The translations under genes and the position numbers were made by a program. From NCBI RefSeq assembly GCF_037137075.1, contig NZ_JBBBNV010000002.1:248001-312000 (forward strand): 64,000 bases of DNA, read 5' to 3'. The notes under the pieces are model-generated. The model ran no database searches. It had not been told where the DNA came from and saw only the letters and a list, made by a program, of their open reading frames with translations. The stretch comes from JBBBNV01 sp037137075 (lineage in GTDB: Bacteria; Bacillota; Bacilli; Paenibacillales; NBRC-103111). The first letter of the stretch is position 1. The number at the start of each line of letters is the position of its first letter. Positions 16,688-25,518 of this stretch are shown here, one piece after another.

Positions 16688-17818
16688 ATGGAAGGGATGA
16701 TTATCCTGATTTTGCTAATCATCATCGTAGGAATTAGTATCGGAAAAGCCTCCGGCTCCAGATCAGGCCGCTCCCGGAGCGGGCAGCCTGTACCTGGCTC
16801 GAGAGCAGGCCGGCCGGCTCCGCCCGTATGGGAAGCAGGAGCGCTGCCGCCTTCGCTCGGATTACGGACGGAATTCGGCCTTGAGCGGTTGGCGGAACGG
16901 CTGTCTGCGGCGCTGGGAGCGGGCTACGCGGAGCAAATAAAGCTGCGCGTGATGCGGGAGCACCCGGGGATGAATGATGCCCAGTGGGACTGGACCTGGC
17001 TGGAGCTGCAGCGGTATTTGCTGATGACCGCAGTGCTGCGCCGCGTGCCCATGTTCAGTGAGCAGGTGGACCGGGCGTGGCACGAAATGCTGATGTTTAC
17101 CCGGGAATACCAGCGGTTTTGCGAGAGCTTTACCGGTCATCTGATTCACCATGCGCCGGAAGCCGGAGCGGAGACTGTGCCGATGCCGGGCGCGCGGGCC
17201 TGGTTCGACTGGATGTACTGTCAGCTTTTTGAACCGACGCCTTACAGCTCCTGGATATGGGGAGGCTTCTTCCGATACCCGCTGCCGCCGGAGCAGCTGT
17301 CGATGCTGGAGGAGCTTAGTGAAGAGGAGCTGCGGGCGGAGCTGTTTAACAGCCAGACGCCGAAGCTGCTGCCGGAGGTCGGCCTGTCGATTGGCCGCAT
17401 AATCTCTGCGGCGAAGGCCCAGATTGCCGAGGGGCGGCGCGGCCGCGACAGCTTCAACAGCAGGCCGTACCGGCAGGAAGCCGGAGCCGGGGATACCGGC
17501 TCTACAAGCCCGATCGGGCAATATGCGCTGCTTACGGCACCTTTTCTGATGTATTCCTTATGGAGTAACGGGAATGCCTCTGAGTTTGAGGAAGAGATGG
17601 GGCAGATGCTGCCTGAGGAAGAGCAGCAGCGGGAAAAGAATAACAGCGGATGCTCCTCAGGCACCGCCTGCTCCGGCGGAGAGCAGGAGCCATGGCACCG
17701 CAGCGAGGACGGCGGGGGAAGCGGCGGATCGGACAGTGGTGGGGGATCGGATTCCTCCGGCTCCAGCTGCGGTGGAGGCTCCTCCTGCAGCAGCGGATGC
17801 GGGGGCGGCGGAGACTAG
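16688..17818 (+). CDS. Membrane protein with Gly/Ser/Cys-rich C-terminal tail
   Basis: A 376-residue protein. One transmembrane segment lies at residues 3-18, followed by a soluble Trp-rich region (WDWTWLELQRYL, VDRAWHEMLMFTREY). After about residue 310 a low-complexity tail has a repeated SGGxSDSGGGS character and several cysteines near the very end (SCGGGSSCSSGCGGGGD). The tail pattern resembles that of TIGR04222-type membrane proteins, where it may be processed or cross-linked. The start at ATG 16688 follows AAAGGAGG. I do not know the function. Confidence 0.6.
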   Translation: MEGMIILILLIIIVGISIGKASGSRSGRSRSGQPVPGSRAGRPAPPVWEAGALPPSLGLRTEFGLERLAERLSAALGAGYAEQIKLRVMREHPGMNDAQWDWTWLELQRYLLMTAVLRRVPMFSEQVDRAWHEMLMFTREYQRFCESFTGHLIHHAPEAGAETVPMPGARAWFDWMYCQLFEPTPYSSWIWGGFFRYPLPPEQLSMLEELSEEELRAELFNSQTPKLLPEVGLSIGRIISAAKAQIAEGRRGRDSFNSRPYRQEAGAGDTGSTSPIGQYALLTAPFLMYSLWSNGNASEFEEEMGQMLPEEEQQREKNNSGCSSGTACSGGEQEPWHRSEDGGGSGGSDSGGGSDSSGSSCGGGSSCSSGCGGGGD

Positions 17819-17996
17819 TCCCGGATTGGCCGAAGGGCGTTGTCCGCTTCGATTTCATCGAAGTACAGGCTGCGCGGCGAGAAGTTTTATCACCCGGCTA
17901 TCACTGGATTATCAGATTGCGGGAACAGGGCGATTCTATGAATCTCGTGGTGAATTATGGTATGATAGGGAAAATGACAGAAAAATCTGGCACTTG

Positions 17997-18033
17997 TTGT
18001 CAAGCAGCGGCTTGACAAGGTTCTTATTTTTTC
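17997..18033 (+). terminator. Inverted repeat with T-rich tail upstream of tagO-like gene
   Basis: The 9-bp stem TTGTCAAGC / GCTTGACAA has a 4-nt loop and is followed by GGTTCTTATTTTTT. It sits about 20 bp before the GT4-type phosphotransferase gene at 18052, so it may be a terminator for the upstream gene or an attenuator. Confidence 0.55.
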
Positions 18034-18051
18034 TGCACAGGAGGCCCTATT

Positions 18052-19149
18052 ATGATGAAGTTGGTCGTTATCGGTTTCATCGCCAGCTTGCTGCTCGCGC
18101 TGCTCATCACGCCCTGGGTCAAACGCATCTCCCTCTGGTTTGGGTCCGTAGCGGTGCCCAATCACCGTTCAATGCATCGTACCGTGATGCCGCAAATGGG
18201 CGGGCTGGCGATGTTCATTTCCTTTGTCGCGGTGTTCGCGGCAATGGCTCCGTTTGTGGAGCTGCCGATAAAGCCCTTTGTCGGCATTGTGCTCGGGGCG
18301 GCCGTAGTGGAGCTGGTCGGAGTGCTGGATGACCGCTTTGCGCTAAAGCCAAGCCGGAAGCTGCTCGGTCAAATGGTGGCGGCGGGTATTGTTGTCCTGT
18401 TTGACGTCAGGATTGAGGTGTTCACCAACCCGTTCGGAAGCAGCTGGTTCGGTTTGGAAGGCTGGACGGAGTGGCTTGCTGTCCCGCTGACTGTTGTTTG
18501 GATTGTGGGCGTATCTAACGCAATGAATTATATTGACGGCCTGGACGGGCTGGCAGCCGGCGTTTCGGCTATTGCTACAGGCTCTATTCTGGTCATGGCG
18601 CTTTTTATGGGCAATTGGGTAGTCGTGCTGGTGTGCGCGATACTGCTCGGCAGCATTCTTGGCTTTCTGCCGTTTAACTTTTATCCGGCCAAGCTGTTTA
18701 TGGGTGATTCGGGCTCGTTGTTTCTCGGGTTTATGCTGGCTTCCCTATCGGTGTTCGGCTTCAAGCAAATTACGCTGCTTTCGTTTATCGCTCCGATGGT
18801 CATTCTGGGCGTGCCGCTCTCGGACACGCTGCTGGCGACGATACGCCGCTGGATGAACAAGGTGCCGATTTTCCGCGCGGATAAAGGGCATATCCATCAT
18901 AATTTGATGAACCTCGGCTTCAGTATGCGCAGCACGGTGCTCATCATGTATGCCGTCGCTTTATTTTTCGGCGTGAGCGCCATCGTACTCGCCAAAGCGC
19001 CGCTCATTGGGAAGCTGCTTATTTTACTCCTCGTGGTGCTGGTTGTTCAGGCCGGCGCGGAGCTGGTCGGCGCAGTGAAGGGGGGCAAGCCGGTGCTCAA
19101 CATGTTGCTGCGCTTGTTCGGGCGAAGCAAGCCTCACGGGGGGAGTTAA
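18052..19149 (+). CDS. tagO: Undecaprenyl-phosphate GlcNAc-1-phosphate transferase (TagO/WecA type)
   Basis: A 365-residue polytopic membrane enzyme of the MraY/WecA family with about ten helices. It moves a sugar-1-phosphate from a UDP-sugar to undecaprenyl phosphate, the first step of teichoic acid or other lipid-linked glycan synthesis. Diagnostic motifs are NAMNYIDGLDGLAAG (catalytic aspartates), MGDSGSLFLGF and the C-terminal HIHH. The start follows GGAGG at about 18040. It is a single gene here, ending at a strong terminator. The exact sugar is inferred from the family. Confidence 0.85.
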   Translation: MMKLVVIGFIASLLLALLITPWVKRISLWFGSVAVPNHRSMHRTVMPQMGGLAMFISFVAVFAAMAPFVELPIKPFVGIVLGAAVVELVGVLDDRFALKPSRKLLGQMVAAGIVVLFDVRIEVFTNPFGSSWFGLEGWTEWLAVPLTVVWIVGVSNAMNYIDGLDGLAAGVSAIATGSILVMALFMGNWVVVLVCAILLGSILGFLPFNFYPAKLFMGDSGSLFLGFMLASLSVFGFKQITLLSFIAPMVILGVPLSDTLLATIRRWMNKVPIFRADKGHIHHNLMNLGFSMRSTVLIMYAVALFFGVSAIVLAKAPLIGKLLILLLVVLVVQAGAELVGAVKGGKPVLNMLLRLFGRSKPHGGS

Positions 19150-19205
19150 ACGCCGCCCGCTGCCGGAGGCTTTTGGAAGCAAGTACATAGCTGTTGAATC
19201 AGGCT

Positions 19206-19250
19206 CAAAATCAAACTCAGCCGGGGATAACCCGGCTGAGTTTGATTTTG
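19206..19250. terminator. Strong bidirectional terminator
   Basis: A perfect 20-bp stem (CAAAATCAAACTCAGCCGGG and its complement) has the 5-nt loop GATAA. A/T-rich ends on both strands suit termination of tagO (+) and proS (-). Confidence 0.85.
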
Positions 19251-19384
19251 TCTATTGAAGTCGAACAATTGATTTTAGAAAGGGCTGTCGGGCGATATGG
19301 TCTTCCGATCACTGATGGTTCTTCGTTCAACTTAAATGGAAGCCCCAAGCTTGTTTCAAGAGTGCTGTTCAACAAGGTGCAGTC

Positions 19385-21091
19385 TTATGGCTGCGACAGC
19401 TTCTCCTTTACATGTGCAAGGAGTCCGTCTACCGTTACATGTGAACGGAAGCCCTCCCGTTCCTTCCATTCCACGAGCCCTTCCTGAGCGGCCTTGCCGA
19501 TGATAACCTGATAAGGAATGCCGATAAGATCGGCGTCCTTGAATTTGACCCCGGGCCGTTCCTCCCTGTCGTCAAACAATACATCGATACCGGACTGCCT
19601 CATCTGCTCATAGAGGGCTTCCGCAGCTTGCCGCTGCAGGGTGTCCCGGGTGCTTACGGCAATCAGATGTACCTGATAAGGAGAAGCCTGCTTCGGCCAA
19701 ACCATGCCCAGCTCATCATGATGCTGCTCGATAATAGCGGCCAGCAGCCGGGAGACTCCGATGCCATAGCAGCCCATTATTACCGGCTCCGAATGACCGT
19801 GCTCTGTTACAGCGAGGGCTTTCATAACATGGCTGTATTTTGTGCCCAGCTTGAAAATATGCCCGATTTCGATTCCCGTGGTGGTGGTCAGTGGAGCGCC
19901 GCAGCGCGGACAAGGATCATTGGCTCTAGCCATGATGAAATCCCCGGTGGATGCCGCGGTAAAATCCCGGCCGGGCACGACATGCTCCAAATGGGTATCA
20001 ACCGCGTTGCCTCCGGTTACCGCTTCGGGCATAGCGGCGGCGTGACGATCAAGCAAAACCGGAATGGAAAGTCCTGCCGGACCGAGGAAGCCTGCACCGA
20101 TACCGACAAGGCTTTCGATGGCGCCCGGATCGGCAAGCTCGAGGCGGGCCGCGCCTAGTGCGCTTTTAACCTTTGTCTCATTCACCTCATGGTCGCCCCG
20201 TACGCAAACGGCTACCGGCTTTTCATCCGCCAGGTAGATCATGGTTTTGATGATTTGGCCGGCTGAGATGCCCAGAAACCGCTCCAGCTCCTCAATGCTC
20301 TTCATGTCAGGCGTATGCACTTGGCGGGGCTGCGGCGTTTGCTCCGGAAGCAGGTCCGATGAGCCGGAGAAGGCGAATTCCGCTTTTTCCAGATTGGCGG
20401 CATAATCGCAGCCGGAGCAAACTACAACCGTATCTTCGCCGGAGTCGGCCAGAGCCATAAATTCATGGGATCCGCCCTTGCCGCCAATCGCTCCGGCATC
20501 GGCTTCGACCGCTTGAAACCGCAGCCCCAATCTTGTGAAAATACGGCGGTATGCCTCGAAAACCGCCGCGTAGGTTTGCTGCAGACTGTCCGGCTGATCA
20601 TGGAACGAATAAGCATCCTTCATCAGAAACTCACGGCAGCGCAGCAGGCCGAAGCGCGGCCGGCGTTCATCCCGGAACTTGGTCTGCATCTGATAAAGCA
20701 GCACCGGAAGCTTGCGGTAGGAGGTTAACTCCTGCGCGGCTAGATGCGTAATTACCTCTTCATGCGTCGGACCAAGCACGAACTCGCGGCTGTTCCGGTC
20801 AGTCAGACGGATTAACTCCGGACCATAGGCATGCATCCGCCCGGATTGCTCCCACAAATCAAGGGGCTGCAGCGCAGGCAGCAGTACCTGCTGGCCGCCG
20901 ATAGCGTCCATTTCCTCCCGGATTACGGCTTGAATGTGATGAAGCACCTTGAGTCCCAGAGGCAGATAGGTGTATACTCCCGAGGCGAGCTGGCGGATAA
21001 ATCCGGCTCGAAGCAGCAGCTGATGGCTGACGGCTTCCGCATCGGCCGGTGTTTCACGAAGCGTAGGCAGCAGCAGGTTGCTTTGTCGCAT
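19385..21091 (-). CDS. proS: Prolyl-tRNA synthetase, bacterial type
   Basis: A 568-residue class II synthetase that charges tRNA-Pro. It has GPTHEEVITHL (motif 2 region), RCREFLMKDAYSFH, the insertion editing domain in the middle (about residues 225-400), motif 3 GCYGIGVSRLL, and a C-terminal anticodon-binding domain (VDVLFDDREERPGVKFKDAD-like segment). The start at 21091 follows AAGGAGATG; the frame is open further upstream, but into the T-box leader. Expression is controlled by a T-box that senses uncharged tRNA. Confidence 0.93.
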   Translation of the reverse strand: MRQSNLLLPTLRETPADAEAVSHQLLLRAGFIRQLASGVYTYLPLGLKVLHHIQAVIREEMDAIGGQQVLLPALQPLDLWEQSGRMHAYGPELIRLTDRNSREFVLGPTHEEVITHLAAQELTSYRKLPVLLYQMQTKFRDERRPRFGLLRCREFLMKDAYSFHDQPDSLQQTYAAVFEAYRRIFTRLGLRFQAVEADAGAIGGKGGSHEFMALADSGEDTVVVCSGCDYAANLEKAEFAFSGSSDLLPEQTPQPRQVHTPDMKSIEELERFLGISAGQIIKTMIYLADEKPVAVCVRGDHEVNETKVKSALGAARLELADPGAIESLVGIGAGFLGPAGLSIPVLLDRHAAAMPEAVTGGNAVDTHLEHVVPGRDFTAASTGDFIMARANDPCPRCGAPLTTTTGIEIGHIFKLGTKYSHVMKALAVTEHGHSEPVIMGCYGIGVSRLLAAIIEQHHDELGMVWPKQASPYQVHLIAVSTRDTLQRQAAEALYEQMRQSGIDVLFDDREERPGVKFKDADLIGIPYQVIIGKAAQEGLVEWKEREGFRSHVTVDGLLAHVKEKLSQP

Positions 21092-21139
21092 GAAACCACA
21101 TCTCCTTCTTCCAAATGATAGTGTGTGACTTAAGTGAAA

Positions 21140-21400
21140 CACAAAAAAACGCACTCCTCCCGTGCTGGGACGATTGCGTTCGTGGTACCACCCAAATTCC
21201 GCTACGATTATATTCAATCGTAACGCTCATTACCGGTAACGGAGTTACCCGGCTGCGAATACTTCGCGCTTGGCGGTTCATCGCAGCAGCTGCAAGGCGG
21301 GGAGTGATCTGCCGTCTGTGAGAAGCCTTGCAGCGGGAATGGCTTCCTCTCTGTACACAAGCGGAGCAGACTCATATCCTTGGTAAATGCATGTAAGCTA
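21140..21400 (-). promoter_or_regulatory. T-box riboswitch leader of proS
   Basis: On the minus strand the T-box sequence TGGGTGGTACCACG is complementary to 21181-21194. It is followed by a terminator hairpin (AACGCA ... TGCGTT with a T7 tail, 21147-21185) and preceded by a long structured stem I region with the GGTAACTCCGTTACCGGTAATGAG-type stretch (seen in two parts). Uncharged tRNA-Pro would pair with the specifier loop and the T-box to let proS be transcribed. I could not place the specifier codon with confidence. Confidence 0.88.
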
Positions 21401-21484
21401 TGAAAAAAAATGATTTTACTTAACATACACTCATTTCCAAAAAACGTCAAGAAAATATCAGAACGGAAGTAGAACTTTCCGGGG

Positions 21485-22045
21485 TTACTCAATGGACGCT
21501 GTTCCATACCGGGTAATAAATTCCGCCCGGGTCATGCCGAAATGAATTTCATCATGATATTCTCCGCCGGTGTAAATCATGCTGCGCAGTCGTCCTTCCT
21601 CCTGGAAGCCGAGCTTCCGGTGAAGCAGCAGGGATCGCTCATTAAAGGCATACACATGCGGCGTGGCCTTTTGGTAGCCGAGCTCCAGGAAAAAGAAGCG
21701 CAGCACTGGCAGGATCAGATGCCTGGCGTACCCCTGCCCCCAGTAAGGACGGGCGAGGGCCAGCCCGTATTTGAAGGTGCCGTGCCTGCGGCTGCAAGCG
21801 AAGGTGTTAATGGTGCCGACGGCCTCAAGGGAGGCATCGGTGTCGGCGACCCAGCGGAATGTATCGCCAAACTGGGTTTTGCATTCCCGTTCCAGCCAGG
21901 CTTGCCGGCGTTCCGTTGTTTGCGGAAATTGCAGCTCATCACAAAACCGGGCGATGTCGTCGCCCATCAGCTCAAACAAAGGCAAGTCAGCGGCCTGAAC
22001 AGGCCTTAGCCGAAGCGGGCCGCTTTGCCAAATCGCGGTGGACAT
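21485..22045 (-). CDS. GNAT family N-acetyltransferase (RimJ/RimL type)
   Basis: A 186-residue GNAT with the full fold. It begins GPLRLRPVQAADLP, has the acetyl-CoA motif YWGQGYARHLIL near residue 110, and the C-terminal HRKLGFQEEGRLRSMIYTGGEYHDEIHFGM pattern (seen across two blocks) typical of ribosomal-protein-alanine acetyltransferase relatives. ATG 22045 follows AAAGGAGG. It lies upstream of the T-box on the same strand, so it is a separate unit. Substrate unknown. Confidence 0.85.
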   Translation of the reverse strand: MSTAIWQSGPLRLRPVQAADLPLFELMGDDIARFCDELQFPQTTERRQAWLERECKTQFGDTFRWVADTDASLEAVGTINTFACSRRHGTFKYGLALARPYWGQGYARHLILPVLRFFFLELGYQKATPHVYAFNERSLLLHRKLGFQEEGRLRSMIYTGGEYHDEIHFGMTRAEFITRYGTASIE

Positions 22046-22384
22046 GTGTGGAGCCTCCTTTACTATATAAAATAAGATTCGTACCGGATATCACTCTATG
22101 TCTAGCATAACACATGCTATACGGAAGTGGCTTGTCCCTGTAAAGGATTGATGCCTTGAAGCTGTCCGGCAGGCTGTGGCGCCGGATTTCATTTCAAAGC
22201 CGCGCGGCGGGGAGGCTCGAGCCGCATGGCCTGATGACGCAGGCGGAGGCGGTCCAGCCGCTATTTCATTTACCCGCTGCAGCAGGTGAGGTGCATATTG
22301 AATAATACTTTATTACGAACAAGGCAAGTAGGACGTTTCGTACTGGCTGAGGGGCGGACGACAGCCCAAAAAAAAGAAATGTAG
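22046..22384. other. Intergenic gap without recognised genes
   Basis: This gap holds only the upstream region of the GNAT gene (minus strand) and a short GC-rich stretch. No coding frame with a credible ribosome binding site was seen. Confidence 0.5.
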
Positions 22385-22440
22385 AGCCCCCGCCTGTTTC
22401 AAACGCATATGCTGCGTATGAACGGGGCGGGGGCTTTTTG
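22385..22440. terminator. Terminator downstream of yheC-like gene
   Basis: The stem AGCCCCCGCC / GGCGGGGGCT, interrupted by a smaller inner hairpin, is followed on the + strand by TTTTTG. It sits just past the stop of the minus-strand YheC-like gene and also reads as a terminator in the + direction. Confidence 0.7.
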
Positions 22441-22457
22441 TTCTAACGCCGTAACCG

Positions 22458-23678
22458 CTATTGAGGATTAATCATTAGGCATGGGTCGTCCGGCAGTGAA
22501 CACACTCCAATTTCGGACGGGGCTGCGGGAGGGCAGCCAAGAATCGCCGTTGTCGGAATACTGCCTCCGGTCCCGAAGGCAAAGGCCGGACGGCTGATCC
22601 GCTTCAGCAGATATGCCCCGTAGCCCATGGGATTGTCGTAGGTGGCCCGCCATATGTCCGGCATGGAAGCTTCCTGAAAGCTGTAGCGCAAGTCCCGGCC
22701 GTTGCATTCAATAAACATTGGAAAGCCTTCGCGCGTGAGCCCGATATCCAGTCCGAGATCGGCCATATGCGGCAGATGCCGGCTGAGCTGCTGGGCAACA
22801 GCCAGCGCAAAACGCTCGATATCAGACACGACCTGATCCGGCTGCAGATGGGGGAAGTCGCCCAACAAAATATCCATGGAATAAACGTTTGCCCCCTGCG
22901 CGACATTGGTTAGGAATACGCCGTTCTGCGCTACCTTGGCATTCATACCGGTTATCTGCCAATGACCGGCATGGCCCCGCTGGACGGATACGCGCAAATC
23001 AAAGGTCCGGCCCTGGAAGGTGGCAAGCGGCAAGCACTGCTGCACTAGATAAGCGCGCGCTCTGATTCGCTGCAGCAGAGAGGCTGGCAGACGGGCGCCG
23101 TCTGCAAACAGCAGGCGGCTGCGTCTGCGGCCGCTGCGGCTGGCGGGGAGATTGAGCTCCCACATGCTTCCATGGCGCTGCAGCTTCATGATGCCCCGCC
23201 CGATACTGCTGCTGTTCGGCTTAATGATCAGGGAAGCATGCTCCTGCATCATTTGCTGTATTGTCTCGCGATGGGCTGGCTTCGTTGCAGGCAAATGAGG
23301 ACGAAGGGCAGGAACGCAGGCTAACAGCTCATGGATGTGCAGCTTGCCGTAACGGTTCCATTGATTGTAAATGAGCTTTCCTCCGCGGACCAGCGCCGAT
23401 ATTTTACGCTGCGCGGATGAATGATGGTACAAGGCCCGGTTATGAATGGCCGTGGGCGCCGGAATACGGCGCAGCCGGTAACCGAGGGTGTCACGCACGT
23501 AGGCCTTAATACGCTGCTGCCCCGGACGTATGTCCTGCAGGCGGAAGTAGCAGGGGGTGACACCGTATTTTTGACCGGCTTGGTCATAGAACCGAATCGC
23601 TTCGTGCCGGGTTCTTCCCCGGGGTATACCAGAGTACTGGGCATTGTTCAAAAGCACGCCGATCCACCGGTTCTGCAC
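22458..23678 (-). CDS. YheC/YheD family ATP-grasp protein, spore-associated
   Basis: A 406-residue protein of the YheC/YheD family, described in Bacillus as endospore coat-associated. ATP-grasp features include LIIKPNSSSIGRGI near residue 152, VQQCLPLATFQGRTFDLRVSV near residue 215, and LGLDIGLTREGFPMFIECNGR near residue 310, which supplies the metal-binding Glu/Asn. It should join a carboxylate to an amine or similar with ATP; the substrate is unknown. The start is GTG 23678 with AAGGAG upstream. It is divergent from the CotSA-like gene and opens the spore-surface island. Confidence 0.85.
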   Translation of the reverse strand: MQNRWIGVLLNNAQYSGIPRGRTRHEAIRFYDQAGQKYGVTPCYFRLQDIRPGQQRIKAYVRDTLGYRLRRIPAPTAIHNRALYHHSSAQRKISALVRGGKLIYNQWNRYGKLHIHELLACVPALRPHLPATKPAHRETIQQMMQEHASLIIKPNSSSIGRGIMKLQRHGSMWELNLPASRSGRRRSRLLFADGARLPASLLQRIRARAYLVQQCLPLATFQGRTFDLRVSVQRGHAGHWQITGMNAKVAQNGVFLTNVAQGANVYSMDILLGDFPHLQPDQVVSDIERFALAVAQQLSRHLPHMADLGLDIGLTREGFPMFIECNGRDLRYSFQEASMPDIWRATYDNPMGYGAYLLKRISRPAFAFGTGGSIPTTAILGCPPAAPSEIGVCSLPDDPCLMINPQ

Positions 23679-23731
23679 AGGCTGACACTCCTTCTAGCGA
23701 TTGGACGCTGATAGTGGTTGCGCTTCGTATA

Positions 23732-23767
23732 CGGGACAGAGGCTCAAGGCGCCGAGCCTCTGTCCCG
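23732..23767. repeat. Perfect 14-bp inverted repeat without T-run
   Basis: CGGGACAGAGGCTC (23732-23745) and its complement (23754-23767) flank an 8-nt loop. It lies between the divergent yheC-like and cotSA-like genes, near the yheC promoter side, and lacks the T-run of a terminator. Confidence 0.6.
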
Positions 23768-24186
23768 GGGCGGGTTTATATGACGGCTCTATTCTGTTAT
23801 CAGACAGGACGGTTTTTCGAAAAAAGAGAAGGCCATTCTAGCTCTGCGGCTGTATCATCGTCTGCTGATTCAATGTATGTGGGGGGTGACGGCCGTGCAT
23901 GGACGAGAGTCGTGTGCGCTTAACTATTTCCGGAAGAAAGACCGCCAGAAGGCCGCATAGACTAGGAGCTGATAGCGCAAGGTGCTGTAGCTCTGCCTTC
24001 ATACCTCACAACTGCCCCTCGATTGTCATAGGAAAATATTCGTAGACTGTGAACGGCGCTTATCCCGGAAGAGGCGGCTGCGAATCATCACTTCTCCTTG
24101 CAGCAGGTAAAAAATAAAGGCGAACTCGGACTGCGGCATTACATGCTATTCGCTAAGAAAAATCGATTCCTTGGAGGCGGTGCGTA
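23768..24186. other. Intergenic gap; holds a possible 21-codon reading frame
   Basis: No established gene was recognised. GTG 23895 has GGGGGGTGA five bases upstream and starts a 21-codon frame ending at 23960 (peptide begins MHGRESCALNYFRKKD). It may be a leader peptide or chance. The rest is the upstream region of the glycosyltransferase gene. Confidence 0.3.
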
Positions 24187-25518
24187 GTGGAAGAGTGGCA
24201 GGCGGAGAGCCCGGCCAGCCTTACGGGGCAGGAGGCGGGGCAAGCGCAGCCGGCAGCGGAATCTATGGAGGATGCACTGCATCCGGATATTGGATTTCCC
24301 GTCGGGCGGCCGGCTGGCGAAGCCGGGGCGCCGGCTGGTAAGATGGCGAGGCTGCTGCGTATCGCCATAGTAACACCGGGCTCGTTCGAGGTCCGTTCCG
24401 CCCGCAAAAGCTCCGTGGAACAGGTTGTTGGCCATTTGACGCGCATCTTGCAGCAAGCAGCAGATTTCCGCATCATTGGCCGAAAGCGCGCGGGCTTCGC
24501 CGCCCGGGAACGAAGGGACGGGGTGGACTATGTCCGGCTGTCCTGCCGGCACCGCAGCTACGCTCGGGTTGTAGCGGAGAGCCTGCGGAGATGGAAGCCG
24601 GATGTGATTCAAGTGGAGAATCGTCCGCGGCTCGCCAGGGCGTTAAAACGGAGCTTCCCCGGCGTGCCGGTTGTGCTTTCCCTGCATTCCGTCATGTTCA
24701 TGAGCCCTCCTCATATCCGGAAGCAATCCTTGCGCAATTGCCTCGGACAGGTTGATCATATTATGACGAACAGCCGCTTTCTGCAGCAAAAGGTGGCGGA
24801 GCAGTCTCCCGTACTGTGGAATCAAAGCAAGGTGCATGTAAATCATTTGGGCGTGGATACGACCGTCTTCCGACCGGTATGGGAGGAAGAGCAGCTTCGT
24901 TTGCGGGAGCAGCTTCGGAGCGCGTTCGAGTTCACGGATAAACGGGTCATTCTATACGTCGGCCGGCTGCTGCCTATGAAGGGCGTCCATCATATCCTGG
25001 AGGCTATGCCGCGAATTGCTGCGGAGGTGCCGGAAGCTGTGCTGGTCATTGTAGGCAGCGCCTATTACGGATCGCGGCGGATGACCCGGTATGTCCGCAG
25101 GCTTCGGCTGCTGGCGCAGAAGACGCCCGGCAAGGTCCATTTTATTCCCTTTGTTCCGCATGAACAGATTCCGGAATGGTTCTGTCTGGCTGATGTCCTG
25201 GCGGTTCCTTCATTCGGCAAGGAGGCCTTTGGCCTTGTTAATGTGGAAGCGATGGCGACAGGGCTGCCGGTGGTTGCCACTCGCAGCGGGGGAATGACAG
25301 AGATTATTGAGGATCGGATAACCGGCCGTCTCATCGATCCGATAGAGCCGCAGCGGGAGCTTGGTCCTGCTCTTGTAGAGCTGCTGCGGAACGCTTCTTT
25401 ATGTCGGACCTATGGAGAAGCGGGGAGGAGCAGGGTAGAGCAGCGATTTACCTGGGAAGCTTACGGGAGGCGCTGGCTTGATTTTTATCAAATCATTACT
25501 GCCGGAGGGCAAGCTTAA
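24187..25518 (+). CDS. GT4 family glycosyltransferase (CotSA-like)
   Basis: A 443-residue GT-B enzyme. Residues 1-55 are a low-complexity extension, and the catalytic part begins RIAIVTPGSFEV. The acceptor half has PDVIQVENRP and VVLSLHSVMF; the donor half has YVGRLLPMKGVHHILEA, VPSFGKEAFGLVNVEAMATGLPVV (the EX7E motif) and GGMTEII. B. subtilis CotSA is a spore-coat member of this family. GTG 24187 has GGAGG upstream. It would transfer a sugar from a nucleotide donor to a surface acceptor. Confidence 0.85.
   Translation: MEEWQAESPASLTGQEAGQAQPAAESMEDALHPDIGFPVGRPAGEAGAPAGKMARLLRIAIVTPGSFEVRSARKSSVEQVVGHLTRILQQAADFRIIGRKRAGFAARERRDGVDYVRLSCRHRSYARVVAESLRRWKPDVIQVENRPRLARALKRSFPGVPVVLSLHSVMFMSPPHIRKQSLRNCLGQVDHIMTNSRFLQQKVAEQSPVLWNQSKVHVNHLGVDTTVFRPVWEEEQLRLREQLRSAFEFTDKRVILYVGRLLPMKGVHHILEAMPRIAAEVPEAVLVIVGSAYYGSRRMTRYVRRLRLLAQKTPGKVHFIPFVPHEQIPEWFCLADVLAVPSFGKEAFGLVNVEAMATGLPVVATRSGGMTEIIEDRITGRLIDPIEPQRELGPALVELLRNASLCRTYGEAGRSRVEQRFTWEAYGRRWLDFYQIITAGGQA

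Noticed and set aside
19194..19487. Small + strand frame after tagO
   Set aside because: It contains the 20-bp terminator stem and the 3' end of the proS gene in antisense.
23714..23923. 69-codon + strand frame in the yheC-cotSA gap
   Set aside because: It runs through the perfect inverted repeat and has no ribosome binding site.
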